NCBI RefSeq assembly: GCF_030811595.1 | Contig: NZ_JAUSRB010000002.1 | Location: forward strand, 6,820,001 to 6,884,000 | DNA from: Streptosporangium brasiliense | GTDB taxonomy: Bacteria; Actinomycetota; Actinomycetes; Streptosporangiales; Streptosporangiaceae | Direction: 5' to 3' | Length of the DNA stretch: 64,000 nucleotides | In this document: positions 1 through 8,200 of the stretch, in pieces | Position numbering within the stretch: position 1 is the stretch's first letter | Layout: every line of letters begins with the position of its first letter | Program-made: the position numbers and the translations under genes | The notes under the pieces: model-generated | What the model was told of the DNA's origin: nothing | Database searches by the model: none | What the model saw: the letters and a program-made list of their open reading frames with translations, nothing else

Positions 1-2
1 TG

Positions 3-578
3 ACGGCCGGCGAGGCCACCGTCAGCGGCGTCGCCACCGAGTACGTGAAGGGGCTCAACAGCGGCGACGGAGACATCACCTTCCCCCCGGGCGGGGTGAA
101 GGTCTGGCGCACACCCGGCTCCAACGACTCGGGCACCCTGTACGCCGGTGGCGTAAGAACCGATTACGTGAGCGGACCTAACGACGCCGACGGAGACATC
201 AGGTTCCTCCCAGGCGGAATGAAAATCTGGAGCGCACTCGGCTCCAACGACCCGGGCACCCTGTACGCCCGCAAGGTCAACGGCGGAGTGGCCTCAGGGC
301 GGAGCACCCCTAGGTATGGCTGGAGGCCGACAGGAGGGAACACGTACGACATCACCGTCGATACCTCCGCAGCCGGGTTCACCAACACCCCCGTTTACCT
401 CATCGCCCTCGGGGGTGACTTTTACGGCGAGCATGACCTTCGTGCAGGTGGCATCTACAACGCCACCGCCACCGGCTTCAGCGTTCACCTCAAATGGCGC
501 GACAACGTATTCCCGACGCTCGCCGATGCCGAGCGGCTCGGCTGGCACATCAACTGGGTCGGCTACGAAACTTCCTGA
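3..578 (+). CDS. C-terminal part of a repeat-containing hypothetical protein (5' end outside window)
   Basis: The frame is open from the first bases of the window, so the GTG at 45 is probably internal and the gene starts upstream. The visible part has two copies of a module of about 41 residues (Thr/Ser-Glu/Asp-Tyr-Val, then DGDI.F.PGG.K.W and GSND.GTLYA), followed by a distinct C-terminal domain of about 90 residues rich in predicted beta strands and ending in GWHINWVGYE. Small beta modules plus a compact end domain are common in secreted or receptor-binding proteins such as tail-fibre or H-type-lectin-like proteins, but no family is recognised with certainty. Not part of an obvious operon; the next feature is an IS remnant. 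Confidence 0.6.
   Translation, partial: TAGEATVSGVATEYVKGLNSGDGDITFPPGGVKVWRTPGSNDSGTLYAGGVRTDYVSGPNDADGDIRFLPGGMKIWSALGSNDPGTLYARKVNGGVASGRSTPRYGWRPTGGNTYDITVDTSAAGFTNTPVYLIALGGDFYGEHDLRAGGIYNATATGFSVHLKWRDNVFPTLADAERLGWHINWVGYETS
57..269 (+). repeat. Two tandem 90-bp repeats, period 123 bp, inside the first gene
   Basis: Positions 57-146 and 180-269 are imperfect direct repeats in the same reading frame. Each ends with a nearly identical 30-bp block coding for GSND(S/P)GTLYA. They are the DNA form of the protein modules described for the enclosing gene and probably continue upstream of the window. Confidence 0.8.
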
Positions 579-709
579 CTTCACCACCGCTCGAGCAAAC
601 AACCCCTGCACACGACATGGGTCCCGCAGGATGCTCCGGGTCCATTGGCCCCTCACGCTCACGTCGGCCTGGCCCGCCCGAGCACGCCGCTGGCGGCCCC
701 CACCGTCGC

Positions 710-1120
710 CTACAGGTTGTCCCTCGCTCGCACCCCTTTTTCCTCCTCAGCCGCTTTTTCGAGCGCCCGCAGGAGTTCGGGATCCACTGCCATCCCTGCG
801 GCGTGCTGGTGGGCTCGCTGGCTGGTGGAGTCCACGCTGACCAAACTGAGATCGACCTGACCGCGAGCAGCCGCCTCCGCGATCATCCGTTCCTGCAAGT
901 TCTGCATGACGCCCGACAGCGCCCACGCCCGGAACCGGTCATAGACCGTCGACCGCGACCCATACTCGGCCGGAACGTCCCGCCATGGGCTGCCCGTCCG
1001 GAAGTGGTGGATCACCCCGTTCAGTTGCCGCCGAAGGTCGGGGACCGGCCCCCGCCCACCCAACGGCAGCCACGGCTCGATCAGCGCCCATTCCGCATCG
1101 GTTACATCACCACGTGCCAT
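710..1120 (-). pseudogene. IS5-family transposase, N-terminal fragment
   Basis: From MARGDVTDAEWALIEPWLP the frame gives the typical N-terminus of a two-part IS5-family transposase: DUF4096-like domain, SPWRDVP(A/E)EYG, then VSVDSTSQRAHQHAAG, which holds the first catalytic Asp. The frame ends after 136 residues, where a full protein would continue into the second half of the DDE domain. No continuation is visible in any minus-strand frame downstream, and no terminal repeats were found. This is a dead remnant. Confidence 0.85.
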
Positions 1121-1192
1121 ATCAACGGTGCTACCAGCCGCGGTGTTCACCCGCAGGGCGAACACCGTGATCTCAACTCAGAACACTCCCTA

Positions 1193-1958
1193 GGGGTGCC
1201 GTCGGAATACGGCAGAAACGGGCCGTGCGAGCACATCGCCGCAGGCAGTAGAGAAGCCTCGCGGCGGTCAGAGGGCTTGCACCGGGACCCCGATTTCCGT
1301 CATTGGAGGGATCATGGACGCGTGAGGGCGGAGATGCTTGCGAATCTGTCGGCGGCCGATCCGGGTATGCGGGCCGAGGCGCTGCGGTGGTTCGCGGCGC
1401 ACGGGGACTCCGGCGACGCGGCGGTCGTGGCACCTCTCGTGCGGGATCCGGGCGAGTTCGATGATCGGGATCATGACGATCCACCCGAGTCGGCTCGAAC
1501 GCCCGTCCGGATGGTCGCCCTCGAAGCGCTCGCCCGGCTGCGGGCGCCGGGGATGTTCGCCGGGGTGTTCGACGACGCGCTTCAGGACGGCGATCTCCGG
1601 GTTCGGGCGCGGGCCGCGCTGGGCGCTTCGGCCGGGGCGCTGCTGGCGCGGCTCGCCGTTGAGGGCGATCGGGGGGTGCGGTACCGGATCGCGGTCGGGC
1701 TGCTCGCCGGTGACGTCGGCCGCGACCAGGCGGTTGCGGCCCTCGAACGGCTGCGCGGCGGCGACGACCCGGCAGCGGTCGCCGCCGCCCCCGTCCTCGG
1801 CGCGGTGGCGTGCCTCTCCCACCGGCGGCGGGACGACGGGTAGCGATGCCGCCGCTCCGGTGATTGGGGACGATACGCCCACAGTGACCCGGCAGGGCTT
1901 GTGTTTCTGTCGGGCCAGCCGGACGCGGCCCGTTTCTGCCGTATTCCGGCGGCACCCC
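1193..1958. mobile_element. 766-bp unit bounded by 33-bp inverted repeats, cargo is a HEAT-repeat gene
   Basis: The left end 1193-1225 begins GGGGTGCCGTCGGAATACGG. The reverse complement of 1926-1958 matches it at 32 of 33 positions, and similarity stops sharply inside. The only plausible gene inside is the HEAT-repeat ORF; there is no transposase. No target-site duplication is evident. A solo, diverged copy of the end lies at 9028. It looks like a non-autonomous element moved in trans by a transposase that recognises GGGGTGCC ends. Confidence 0.6.
1322..1843 (+). CDS. HEAT-repeat-like protein
   Basis: 173-residue alpha-helical protein rich in Ala, Arg and Leu, with successive helical pairs of HEAT type (MRAEALRWFAAHGD, RMVALEALARLRAPG, LRVRARAALGAS, YRIAVGLLAGD). 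Such proteins act as protein-binding scaffolds; the partner is unknown. GTG at 1322 is chosen because GGAGGG lies about 11 bases upstream; ATG at 1334 is the alternative. The same frame runs open far upstream (from 494), but that part overlaps the IS5 remnant and looks non-coding. The gene is the only cargo of the inverted-repeat unit 1193-1958. Confidence 0.55.
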   Translation: MRAEMLANLSAADPGMRAEALRWFAAHGDSGDAAVVAPLVRDPGEFDDRDHDDPPESARTPVRMVALEALARLRAPGMFAGVFDDALQDGDLRVRARAALGASAGALLARLAVEGDRGVRYRIAVGLLAGDVGRDQAVAALERLRGGDDPAAVAAAPVLGAVACLSHRRRDDG

Positions 1959-2082
1959 CATTACGCGAATCCAATGGTGCCGTCAGACCTATCTGGCGGC
2001 TGGGGACACGTTCGGGAGCAGAGGGCCGATACGGCCGGTCCCGGCCCCCCGTCCGCTGAAGCCGCCTTCGACGGAGCAAGTT

Positions 2083-2259
2083 GGGGTGCCGTTAAGAAAC
2101 GCGTCACCAGCCCCAAACCGTAACGTCTCCGCAGGTCAGACAAGGTTTCCTCCGTAGAGGCATCGGCTCACCGGGGCTGTCATGACTCTCAGATGCAAGC
2201 CGCCGACCTGTGCCTTCTCGCCCATTTGGGGCTGGTGACGCGTTTCTTAACGGCACCCC
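2083..2259. mobile_element. 177-bp MITE-like element with perfect 35-bp inverted repeats
   Basis: 2083-2117 and the reverse complement of 2225-2259 are identical over 35 bp, starting GGGGTGCCGTTAAGAAACGC. The 107-bp centre codes for nothing convincing. The first eight bases equal those of the unit at 1193-1958 and the first seven those of the unit at 47561-48688. No clear target duplication (left flank GTT, right flank TAA). The rest of the gap 1844-2315 holds nothing recognisable. Confidence 0.75.
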
Positions 2260-2315
2260 TAACACGTCCAACCCTGCGGCGAGGTCCGGACGGTGTGGGG
2301 CGCCAGTAGTCGTGA

Positions 2316-2972
2316 TCAGGGTAGGTCGTTCCCGCCTGTGTCGCGGACGAGCAGCGCGATCTGCACCCGGTTGGCCAGGCCCAGCTTGGCCAGTGAGCGG
2401 CTGACGTGCGCCTTGACTGTGGTCTCGGTCATGCCCAGCTCGCGGGCGATCTCGGCGTTGGACAGCCCTCGAGCCACCGCCCGCGCGATCTGGCGTTCGC
2501 GCTCGGTGAGCCGGGCCAGGCGCTTCCTGGCGGCGGCCGAGTCGGGGATCTCCTGCCTGGCGAAGGCGTCGAGCATGCGCTTGGTCACCGTTGGTGAGAG
2601 CGTGGCGTTGCCTTGAGCCACCGCGCGCACGGCGGCGATCAGGTCACGGGGCGGGGTGTCCTTCAGCAAGAAGCCCGCTGCCCTGGCCCGCAGGGCGCTG
2701 TAGACGTACTCGTCGCGATCGAAGGTGGTCAGCATGACCGTCTTGGGCGGCTGAGGCGAGCAGTTGATCTCCCTGAGCGCCGTCACGCCATCCATGACCG
2801 GCATCCGCACGTCCATGAGGACGACGTGCGGCTGGTGGCGGGCGGCCTCGGCCACCGCCTCGGCCCCGTTGCGCGCCTCGGCGATCACCTCGATGTCGCC
2901 GGCGGCCTCCAGGATCGCGCGCAGGCCGGTGCGCACCAGCGCCTCGTCGTCCGCGATGAGCACTTTGATCAT
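2316..2972 (-). CDS. NarL/FixJ-family response regulator
   Basis: 218 residues. Receiver domain 1-120 with acidic pair DD8-9, phosphoacceptor Asp54 (LMDVRMPVMDG), switch Thr in MLTTFD and conserved Lys in FLLKD. LuxR-type HTH at 150-210 (LTERERQIARAVARGLSNAEIARELGMTETTVKAHVSRSLAKL split over two helices). It is the DNA-binding output partner of the histidine kinase immediately upstream, with which it overlaps by 4 bp (2969-2972), so the pair is translationally coupled. Targets are unknown; the co-transcribed membrane protein may be a target or an accessory sensor. Confidence 0.95.
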   Translation of the reverse strand: MIKVLIADDEALVRTGLRAILEAAGDIEVIAEARNGAEAVAEAARHQPHVVLMDVRMPVMDGVTALREINCSPQPPKTVMLTTFDRDEYVYSALRARAAGFLLKDTPPRDLIAAVRAVAQGNATLSPTVTKRMLDAFARQEIPDSAAARKRLARLTERERQIARAVARGLSNAEIARELGMTETTVKAHVSRSLAKLGLANRVQIALLVRDTGGNDLP

Positions 2973-4150
2973 GTCGGTAGCCTGACGCTGACCAGGAATC
3001 CGCCGTCCGGCTCCGCTGCGGCCGTGAAGCGTCCGCCCAGCAGCTCCACGCGCTCGCGCAGCCCCAGCAGCCCGGCCCCGCCACCGGGCAGGTCCAGGGC
3101 CGGTTCGGGCGGGGCGGCGTTGCGCACGTCGACCTGCAGCGCGGCGGGCAGGTGACGCAGGACGACCTGGGTCGCGGCCCGGCCCGCGTGTTTGTGGATG
3201 TTGGTGAGGGCCTCCTGGACGACGCGGTAGGCGGTGTGCTGGACCATGACCGGCAGCGCGCCAGGATCGCCCTCCTCGTGCCGTTCCACCGGGACGCCGG
3301 CCGAGCGGGACTGCTCCAAGAGCCCGTCGAGATCGGCCAGTGTCGGCCGCGGATGGTACTCCCCGTCCTCCTCACTGAGAACTCCCAGCACCGCTCTGAG
3401 CTCGGTGAGCGCGTCCTTGCCCGTCACGCGGATCAGCTCCGCCTCCGCCGCGGTCTTCTCGTCGGTGGCGTTGATCTCCAGCGCTCCCGCCCGCAGGACC
3501 ATGAGCGAGACCCGATGGGTCACCACGTCGTGCATCTCGCGCGCGATCCGGGCGCGCTCCAGCGCGCGCGCCTGCTCGCTTCGCGCCGCCTGCTCGCGCT
3601 CCAGCCGCCGGGCACGCTCGCGCAGCCCCGCGACCACTTCGCGGCGGGCGCCCGCCCACAGCCCGAGCACCAGCGGGAGCCAGACGAACAGGGGCGCGCC
3701 ACCAAGCGCGCTGACCAACCCGGCACCGGGCTGCGGGATGACCGCGACCAGACTGGCCGGCACCGCATACAGCGCCAGCGGGACCGGGCGCCGCAGGGCG
3801 GTCGCGGCCACGTACGAGGCCACCGCCAGCAGCAGCCCCGGCGTGCGGAGCACAGCGTCGACCGGCGCGAGCACCAGGAGCAGCCACGGCCTGCCGAGCG
3901 CCGCCCTGGCCGCCGCCCACACGGCGAGCAACCCCACCACGGCGGCCGCAACGTAGGCAACCGGCAGGTGCGCGGGCAGTCCGGCCAGCGTGGCCGCGTA
4001 CCCGTACGCCTGCGCGCCGGGCAACGCCGCCGGCACGAAGGCCCCGCAGAAGGCGGCCGCGGGCAACGCCCACGACAAGAGCCCGGCCCGCACATCCCTC
4101 ACCCACCACAGCGTAGAGGCCGCCGAGCGGTGCCCGGAGCGGCCTGTCAC
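2969..4150 (-). CDS. Two-component sensor histidine kinase (HisKA_3 type)
   Basis: 393 residues from a GTG at 4150 that overlaps the TGA of the upstream gene (GTGA). The longer frame to 4657 is rejected because it lies inside the membrane-protein gene. About five hydrophobic segments occupy residues 20-165, then a basic coiled region leads to the dimerisation/phosphoacceptor helix (ARIAREMHDVVTHRVSLMV, His about 207) and an HATPase_c domain with YRVVQEALTNIHKHA (N box) and GGGAGLLGLRERV (G box). This is a DesK/NarX-like kinase that phosphorylates the adjacent response regulator at the membrane. The signal is not known. Confidence 0.93.
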   Translation of the reverse strand: MTGRSGHRSAASTLWWVRDVRAGLLSWALPAAAFCGAFVPAALPGAQAYGYAATLAGLPAHLPVAYVAAAVVGLLAVWAAARAALGRPWLLLVLAPVDAVLRTPGLLLAVASYVAATALRRPVPLALYAVPASLVAVIPQPGAGLVSALGGAPLFVWLPLVLGLWAGARREVVAGLRERARRLEREQAARSEQARALERARIAREMHDVVTHRVSLMVLRAGALEINATDEKTAAEAELIRVTGKDALTELRAVLGVLSEEDGEYHPRPTLADLDGLLEQSRSAGVPVERHEEGDPGALPVMVQHTAYRVVQEALTNIHKHAGRAATQVVLRHLPAALQVDVRNAAPPEPALDLPGGGAGLLGLRERVELLGGRFTAAAEPDGGFLVSVRLPT

Positions 4151-4935
4151 CAGCTGAGCACCCGCAACGGCACCCGGTCCCCGGCCGGCTGCGCCTGCGC
4201 GCGCAGCTGCGGTACGGCATCGCGCAGCACCTTGATCCCGAGCGGCACGAGCACCAGGCACAGCGCAGCACCCGACAGGACGCCGTCGATCAGCTCGCTT
4301 CTCTTCAGCACGCCGGTCCACAGCCATCCCGAGAACACGAACAGCACCAGCCGCCCGGTGCCGAACGTGCCCGCGCGGAAGGCGGCCAGGCCGAGGAGCA
4401 GCGTCCCGAGGTAGAGACCGAAGGCCGCCGAGACCGGAACCCGCCAGGGCCCGTAGGAGATGTCCACGTACAAGTCCATCACGATCTCGGTCGTCCGCTC
4501 CAGCCCCAGCGTCCCGATGAGCCGCAGGGCCGTCTCGTCCACTCCCGCCCAGTACAGGCGCGAGAACAACCCCACGACCACCAGCGCGCCACCCAGCCGG
4601 GCCGCCCAGGGGGAGCGCGCGGCAGCCACCCGGGCCAGCACGACAATCGCCAGGCACAGCACGATGGCGCCCGCCGTGTAAAGGGCGTACCCAGCCGTAG
4701 CCAGCCCCGGGTTAACGGCGTAGGCGGCCAACTGCTCCGGCGCGGCGAACGGCTGCGTGGCGAAGGACGCCCGCTGCTCCGGCGTGAACTCCGCCGTGCT
4801 TGTCGCCAGGTGGCGCAGCGTCAACCCGGCGAACCACAGGAGCGGCCCGAGCACCAGGGCGCCACCTCCGAGGAAACGCCCGGGGAACCAGGCATTGTGG
4901 TGAACCGACGTGGGAGTGATGTTGATCAATGACAT
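4147..4935 (-). CDS. Polytopic membrane protein, first gene of a two-component operon
   Basis: 262 residues from ATG 4935 (GAGGG just upstream); the frame opens 12 codons earlier at 4971, but that part has no good ribosome site. Six or more hydrophobic segments (GALVLGPLLWFAGLTL, AGAIVLCLAIVVLARVA, LGGALVVVGLFSRLYW and others). No family assigned; membrane proteins of this shape often sit in front of DesK-type kinases in actinomycetes. Overlaps the kinase start by 4 bp. An accessory sensor or a regulated transporter is possible. Confidence 0.85.
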   Translation of the reverse strand: MSLINITPTSVHHNAWFPGRFLGGGALVLGPLLWFAGLTLRHLATSTAEFTPEQRASFATQPFAAPEQLAAYAVNPGLATAGYALYTAGAIVLCLAIVVLARVAAARSPWAARLGGALVVVGLFSRLYWAGVDETALRLIGTLGLERTTEIVMDLYVDISYGPWRVPVSAAFGLYLGTLLLGLAAFRAGTFGTGRLVLFVFSGWLWTGVLKRSELIDGVLSGAALCLVLVPLGIKVLRDAVPQLRAQAQPAGDRVPLRVLSW

Positions 4936-5182
4936 GCCCTCACCCTGACGTGCAGGAGAAGGCCGCCACATCTGCCGTTAGACATGTACAGATGTCTCTT
5001 TAGTTGAGTTGGTGACTGACGTACCGCGGCCCTGGCCGCCTTCCTGGCCGCTCTCCACCAGCCTGTCCCTCTACGAGGTGGACACCGCCTTGCCGGGGGC
5101 CGCGGAAGGCTGCGGCCCGGTTCCTCCGAGTGGATCGCCGGCAGCTCGCCCCAGCCCGCCGAGCTGCCGGACGGCTGATGGG

Positions 5183-5335
5183 GTCGTCGTTCTTCTCTCC
5201 CAGTTCTTCGTCCACGTCCAAGGCACTTTGATCCTGGCCGCCGGGCTGCGGACGCTGCCAGCCTCGCTGGCCATGGTGATCGTCAGCCCGTATGCGGACC
5301 CGCTCGCGGCTAGGTACGGCGTCCGCGTCGTCGCA
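5183..5335 (+). pseudogene. MFS multidrug transporter fragment
   Basis: One frame reads SQFFVHVQGTLILAAGLRTL then PASLAMVIVSPYADPLAARYGVRVV, which matches the mid-part of DHA2-type drug:proton antiporters (QxxQxVxGxSPLxAGLxxLP). Only about 50 residues survive; neither side continues as a transporter. Part of the 4936-5798 stretch, which holds debris only. Confidence 0.55.
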
Positions 5336-5514
5336 GTCCCCTGGAAGCATGAGCAAGCACGCATCGATGGACAGGGAAGCCGGCGCCCGCATCCAATCCG
5401 CGGCCGCCAAGATCCCCCTACATCGACAGCTCCCAGGGCGACTTCGATCGCCGGGCTCAATTGGCCGCCGGCAAGAACGAGGCCCGAAAGAGGGATCAGC
5501 AAGACGACGACTGA

Positions 5515-5766
5515 ACGTATGAGCGCGCCGAGTACCTGTTCAAGCAGGCCACCATCAGCCTGGACCCGGCCGGCGCCGGCTACACCCTCCACCAACTGCG
5601 CCACTCCCGGCTGACCCACCTGGGCGAGGACGGCTGGTCGGCTTCCATGCTCATGATCCTGTCCGGCCACCGGAACCTGCGTACCCTCGGCATCTACGTC
5701 CAGCCCAGCACCGAAGCCGTCGCCGCCGCACTGGCCGAGCACGACCCCGGCCGCCGACGACACTGA
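5515..5766 (+). pseudogene. Tyrosine recombinase (integrase), C-terminal fragment
   Basis: After a TGA at 5512 the frame encodes about 83 residues ending at 5766. It contains YTLHQLRHSRLTHLGEDG, the His-x-x-Arg box, then LSGHRNLRTLGIYVQP with the Gly-His box and the catalytic Tyr. The N-terminal core-binding domain and first catalytic Arg are missing. No start codon of its own is convincing. Just upstream (5350-5511) are two out-of-frame pieces of a small plasmid-type protein (REAGARIQSAAAK, then SQGDFDRRAQLAAGKNEARK). Evidence of an old integrated element. Confidence 0.8.
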
Positions 5767-5798
5767 CCACGACCTCACACCGCCTGCAGGGTGATCGC

Positions 5799-6278
5799 AT
5801 GCCTCGTGACCGAAGCCCGATTCGCGTCCAGCGGGTGTCCCGCCTGCGCTGGTGGTGGAACCGCATCACCACGCCGCACGCCCCGTCGCGCTTCGTCTAC
5901 CACCCGCCCGCACTTCCGGCCGGCCTGCGCGAGATCTACGTCTACGATCCCGGCGATTACGACATCGCCCGCCTCGTCTGGCAGGTCTGCGACGCCTGCC
6001 GCTGCGGCAGCATCAACAAGATCTCCATCGACCAGAAATGGCAACGCCAAGGGCTCGGCCGCCGCCTGATCCACCGCGCCCTGCGCGACGGCCCCGCGTA
6101 CGCCTGGGTCACCTCAGGACAGTCCCCGGAAGCCAAGCAGTTCTTCCCGATCATGAGCGCCGAGACGGGAGCGGCGTTCACCGCGCACGGCCCGTCATGT
6201 CCCCACACCAAAATCGACCGGAGCATCGCCGCCGAACGCATCCCGCCACCGCGCGCGGTGATCGAACACGACATCTGA
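5799..6278 (+). CDS. GNAT-fold acetyltransferase-like protein
   Basis: 159 residues. KWQRQGLGRRLIHRAL (about 85-100) fits the acetyl-CoA-binding motif A (Q/RxxGxG/A) of GNAT enzymes. CDACRCGSINKI contributes three clustered cysteines (CxxCxC), unusual for GNATs and possibly a metal site. The substrate is unknown. It lies 12 bp before the next gene, which suggests co-transcription. Genes of this kind are frequent on actinomycete plasmids and integrative elements, which agrees with the integrase fragment upstream. Confidence 0.7.
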   Translation: MPRDRSPIRVQRVSRLRWWWNRITTPHAPSRFVYHPPALPAGLREIYVYDPGDYDIARLVWQVCDACRCGSINKISIDQKWQRQGLGRRLIHRALRDGPAYAWVTSGQSPEAKQFFPIMSAETGAAFTAHGPSCPHTKIDRSIAAERIPPPRAVIEHDI

Positions 6279-6290
6279 CAACGCCACGCC

Positions 6291-6746
6291 ATGGACAATG
6301 CTGACCACCAGTCCGCCGCCTCCTCCCCAGCCGGGGCCGAGGCTGCAGCTCCCGACTACACCGTTCCTCAACGCCAGGACGGCTGGCCCAACTGGCTCGG
6401 CCGCCGCCCGATGCGCAGCTCCGACCGAGCGAAAATCCGTGAAGCGCTCGAGACCGGGCTACCCGACGGACCACTCACCGTTCCGGGCCCCTTCCTGTGC
6501 TACCTCACTATCGACGGCCTGGACCGCGAAACCGACCAGCGCAAGCTCATCCGGCTCCGGGGCCGGATCCACGCTGCGGCCCGGGTCGCCGCCGAGGGGT
6601 GCCGCACCACCTACTACGCCACCGACTCAGCCCTCACCATCGGCATCCAGGGCCCCGACACACATGAACGCGTCAACCAACTGCGCAACGCGCTGTCCAA
6701 GCTCATCGCCAAACACGGCTGGACTATCAGGGATGAGCCCCGCTGA
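6291..6746 (+). CDS. Hypothetical protein
   Basis: 151 residues, start ATG 6291, 12 bp after the GNAT-like gene. Low-complexity first 25 residues (Ser/Ala/Pro), then a compact mixed alpha/beta part (FLCYLTIDGLDRETDQRKLI, ATDSALTIGIQGPDTHERVNQLRNALSKLI). No family recognised. The balanced composition and the spacing to its neighbour support a real gene. Confidence 0.6.
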   Translation: MDNADHQSAASSPAGAEAAAPDYTVPQRQDGWPNWLGRRPMRSSDRAKIREALETGLPDGPLTVPGPFLCYLTIDGLDRETDQRKLIRLRGRIHAAARVAAEGCRTTYYATDSALTIGIQGPDTHERVNQLRNALSKLIAKHGWTIRDEPR

Positions 6747-7044
6747 CCAGCGCCTCATCGCTTAGCGGGAATTTCGGCCGGATATGACCACGACCCCTGG
6801 CCGCAGCGATGGGCCCAGGCTGACCGGAACGGGAAGCAGGAGATCTCGAGAGAAATCTTGTCGGCTATAGCATCCAGCCAAGACTCGCCGGAGGCCGTAG
6901 CACCGGAGGACGCCGGCGTGGGCGGCGTAGCGGGTGTAGGCAACGATGACCGCGGCGACCGGGTGAAAGGTCATCCAGTCCTGTGTCGGCGGTGGATGGG
7001 ACGACGGCACCCCCCTCGCTCTCGCACCTGCTCCCGGATACGAG
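6747..7044. other. Intergenic stretch without a supported gene
   Basis: About 300 bp between the hypothetical gene and the terminator. Short minus-strand frames exist (one with DWMTFHPVAAVIVAYTRYAA) and might be a gene fragment, but nothing can be assigned. Confidence 0.5.
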
Positions 7045-7075
7045 GAAGGCGGCCCCCGATCGGACGGCCGCCTTC
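7045..7075 (-). terminator. Strong hairpin downstream of the MmyB-like regulator
   Basis: Perfect 10-bp stem GAAGGCGGCC / GGCCGCCTTC with an 11-base loop, 80 bp past the stop of the minus-strand regulator gene. No T tract, as is usual in high-GC actinomycetes. Could serve both directions. Confidence 0.65.
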
Positions 7076-7155
7076 GTCATGCGCCTACAACGCGAGGATC
7101 GGACATGACCTCATGCCGAGCGCCGTGCCGCACGAGCCCGATTGTGACACGGCTC

Positions 7156-8028
7156 TCAGGGCACGGGCGGGGCGTCGGCTGCGGCGATCTCCGGCGCTGT
7201 CCAGCTGCTCAGCAACTGCAGGGCCTTGGCGCTGTCGGAGCCGGGTTCAACGTTGTAGACGCACAGCGTCTGCTCCGCGTCGCCGGGGACCTGGAAGGAC
7301 TCGTAGGAGAAATGCATCTCGCCCACGACCGGATGGAAGTAGTGCTTGGCACCGTGAGTGCGGCGCAGCACCCGGTGATCGTTCCACCATCCCGAGAACT
7401 CAGGCGACAGCAGCGTGAGCTCTCCGACGAGGTCGGCCAACTGGCGGTCGTTGGGGTAGCGACCGGCTTCGAGGCGCAGCATGGCCACCGTCTCCGCGGC
7501 GATCTTCTCCCAGTCGCCCACCCGCTCCCGGGCCTGCGGATCCAGGAGGTAGTAGCGGGCCAGGTTGCGCCGGGTCGCCGGCAGGGCGTCGAAGTCGGTG
7601 AGGACGGCCTTGGCGAGCTGGTTGGCCGCCAGTACGTCGGTGCGGCGGCCGAGGATGAACGCCGGCACATGGCTGAGGGTGTCCAGCATCAGGTACAGGC
7701 CGGGACGCACCCGCTGGGGCCTGGCGGGCGCACGCCGGGCCGTGCGGGGATTGCGCAGCAGCAGATCGGTGAGGTGCTCGCGCTCCGACGCATCCAGCCG
7801 GAGGGTACGGCAGAGGGCTTCCACGACCTCGGCCGACGGAGTGCCGACCCGTCCTTGCTCCAGGCGCGTGTAGTACTCGGTGCTCACTCCGGCGAGACGT
7901 GCCACTTCGTCCCTGCGCAGTCCGGGCACGCGACGCACCCGTCCGTCCAAGTCGAGCCCTGTCTGTTCGGGGGTGATCGCAGCACGTCGAGAGCGGAGGA
8001 AGTCGGCGATCTCCTTACTGCGGTCCAT
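7156..8028 (-). CDS. XRE-family regulator with MmyB-like ligand-binding domain
   Basis: 290 residues from ATG 8028 (MDRSKEIADFLRSRRAAI). N-terminal Cro/CI HTH (RVPGLRRDEVARLAGVSTEYYTRLEQGR), then the MmyB-type PAS-like domain (residues about 100-270; AFILGRRTDVLAANQLAKAV, HPVVGEMHFSYESFQVPGD) that binds fatty-acid-like ligands in the characterised family member. It is divergent from a short-chain dehydrogenase 172 bp away; this arrangement is typical and suggests that it controls the dehydrogenase. Confidence 0.93.
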   Translation of the reverse strand: MDRSKEIADFLRSRRAAITPEQTGLDLDGRVRRVPGLRRDEVARLAGVSTEYYTRLEQGRVGTPSAEVVEALCRTLRLDASEREHLTDLLLRNPRTARRAPARPQRVRPGLYLMLDTLSHVPAFILGRRTDVLAANQLAKAVLTDFDALPATRRNLARYYLLDPQARERVGDWEKIAAETVAMLRLEAGRYPNDRQLADLVGELTLLSPEFSGWWNDHRVLRRTHGAKHYFHPVVGEMHFSYESFQVPGDAEQTLCVYNVEPGSDSAKALQLLSSWTAPEIAAADAPPVP

Positions 8029-8200
8029 GAGTCCAGTGTGAACGAGCCGACCCGACCTGTCCTTCGCGAAAGTGGCCCTGCCAGTACCTGCCTGAGCAAG
8101 GCCAGCTATGGCGCTCCGAAGGGGACACGGACCCGGTGTGCTGGAGGTGCGCCGGGAAGCCCGGCCCCTCGGAAAAGATTTCGTTCGAAAGGTACACACC

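Noticed and set aside
494..1333. Long plus-strand frame upstream of the HEAT-repeat start
   Set aside because: It opposes the IS5 transposase remnant and has Arg/Pro/His-rich shadow composition; only the part from about 1322 looks like protein.
4151..4657. N-terminal extension of the sensor kinase to 4657
   Set aside because: Overlaps the membrane-protein gene in another frame and reads as Arg/Gly/Ala shadow; the GTG at 4150 is coupled to the upstream stop.
7001..7015. GGCACCCCCC near 7010 as another end of the GGGGTGC cassette family
   Set aside because: Only the first bases match and there is no partner or inner similarity.
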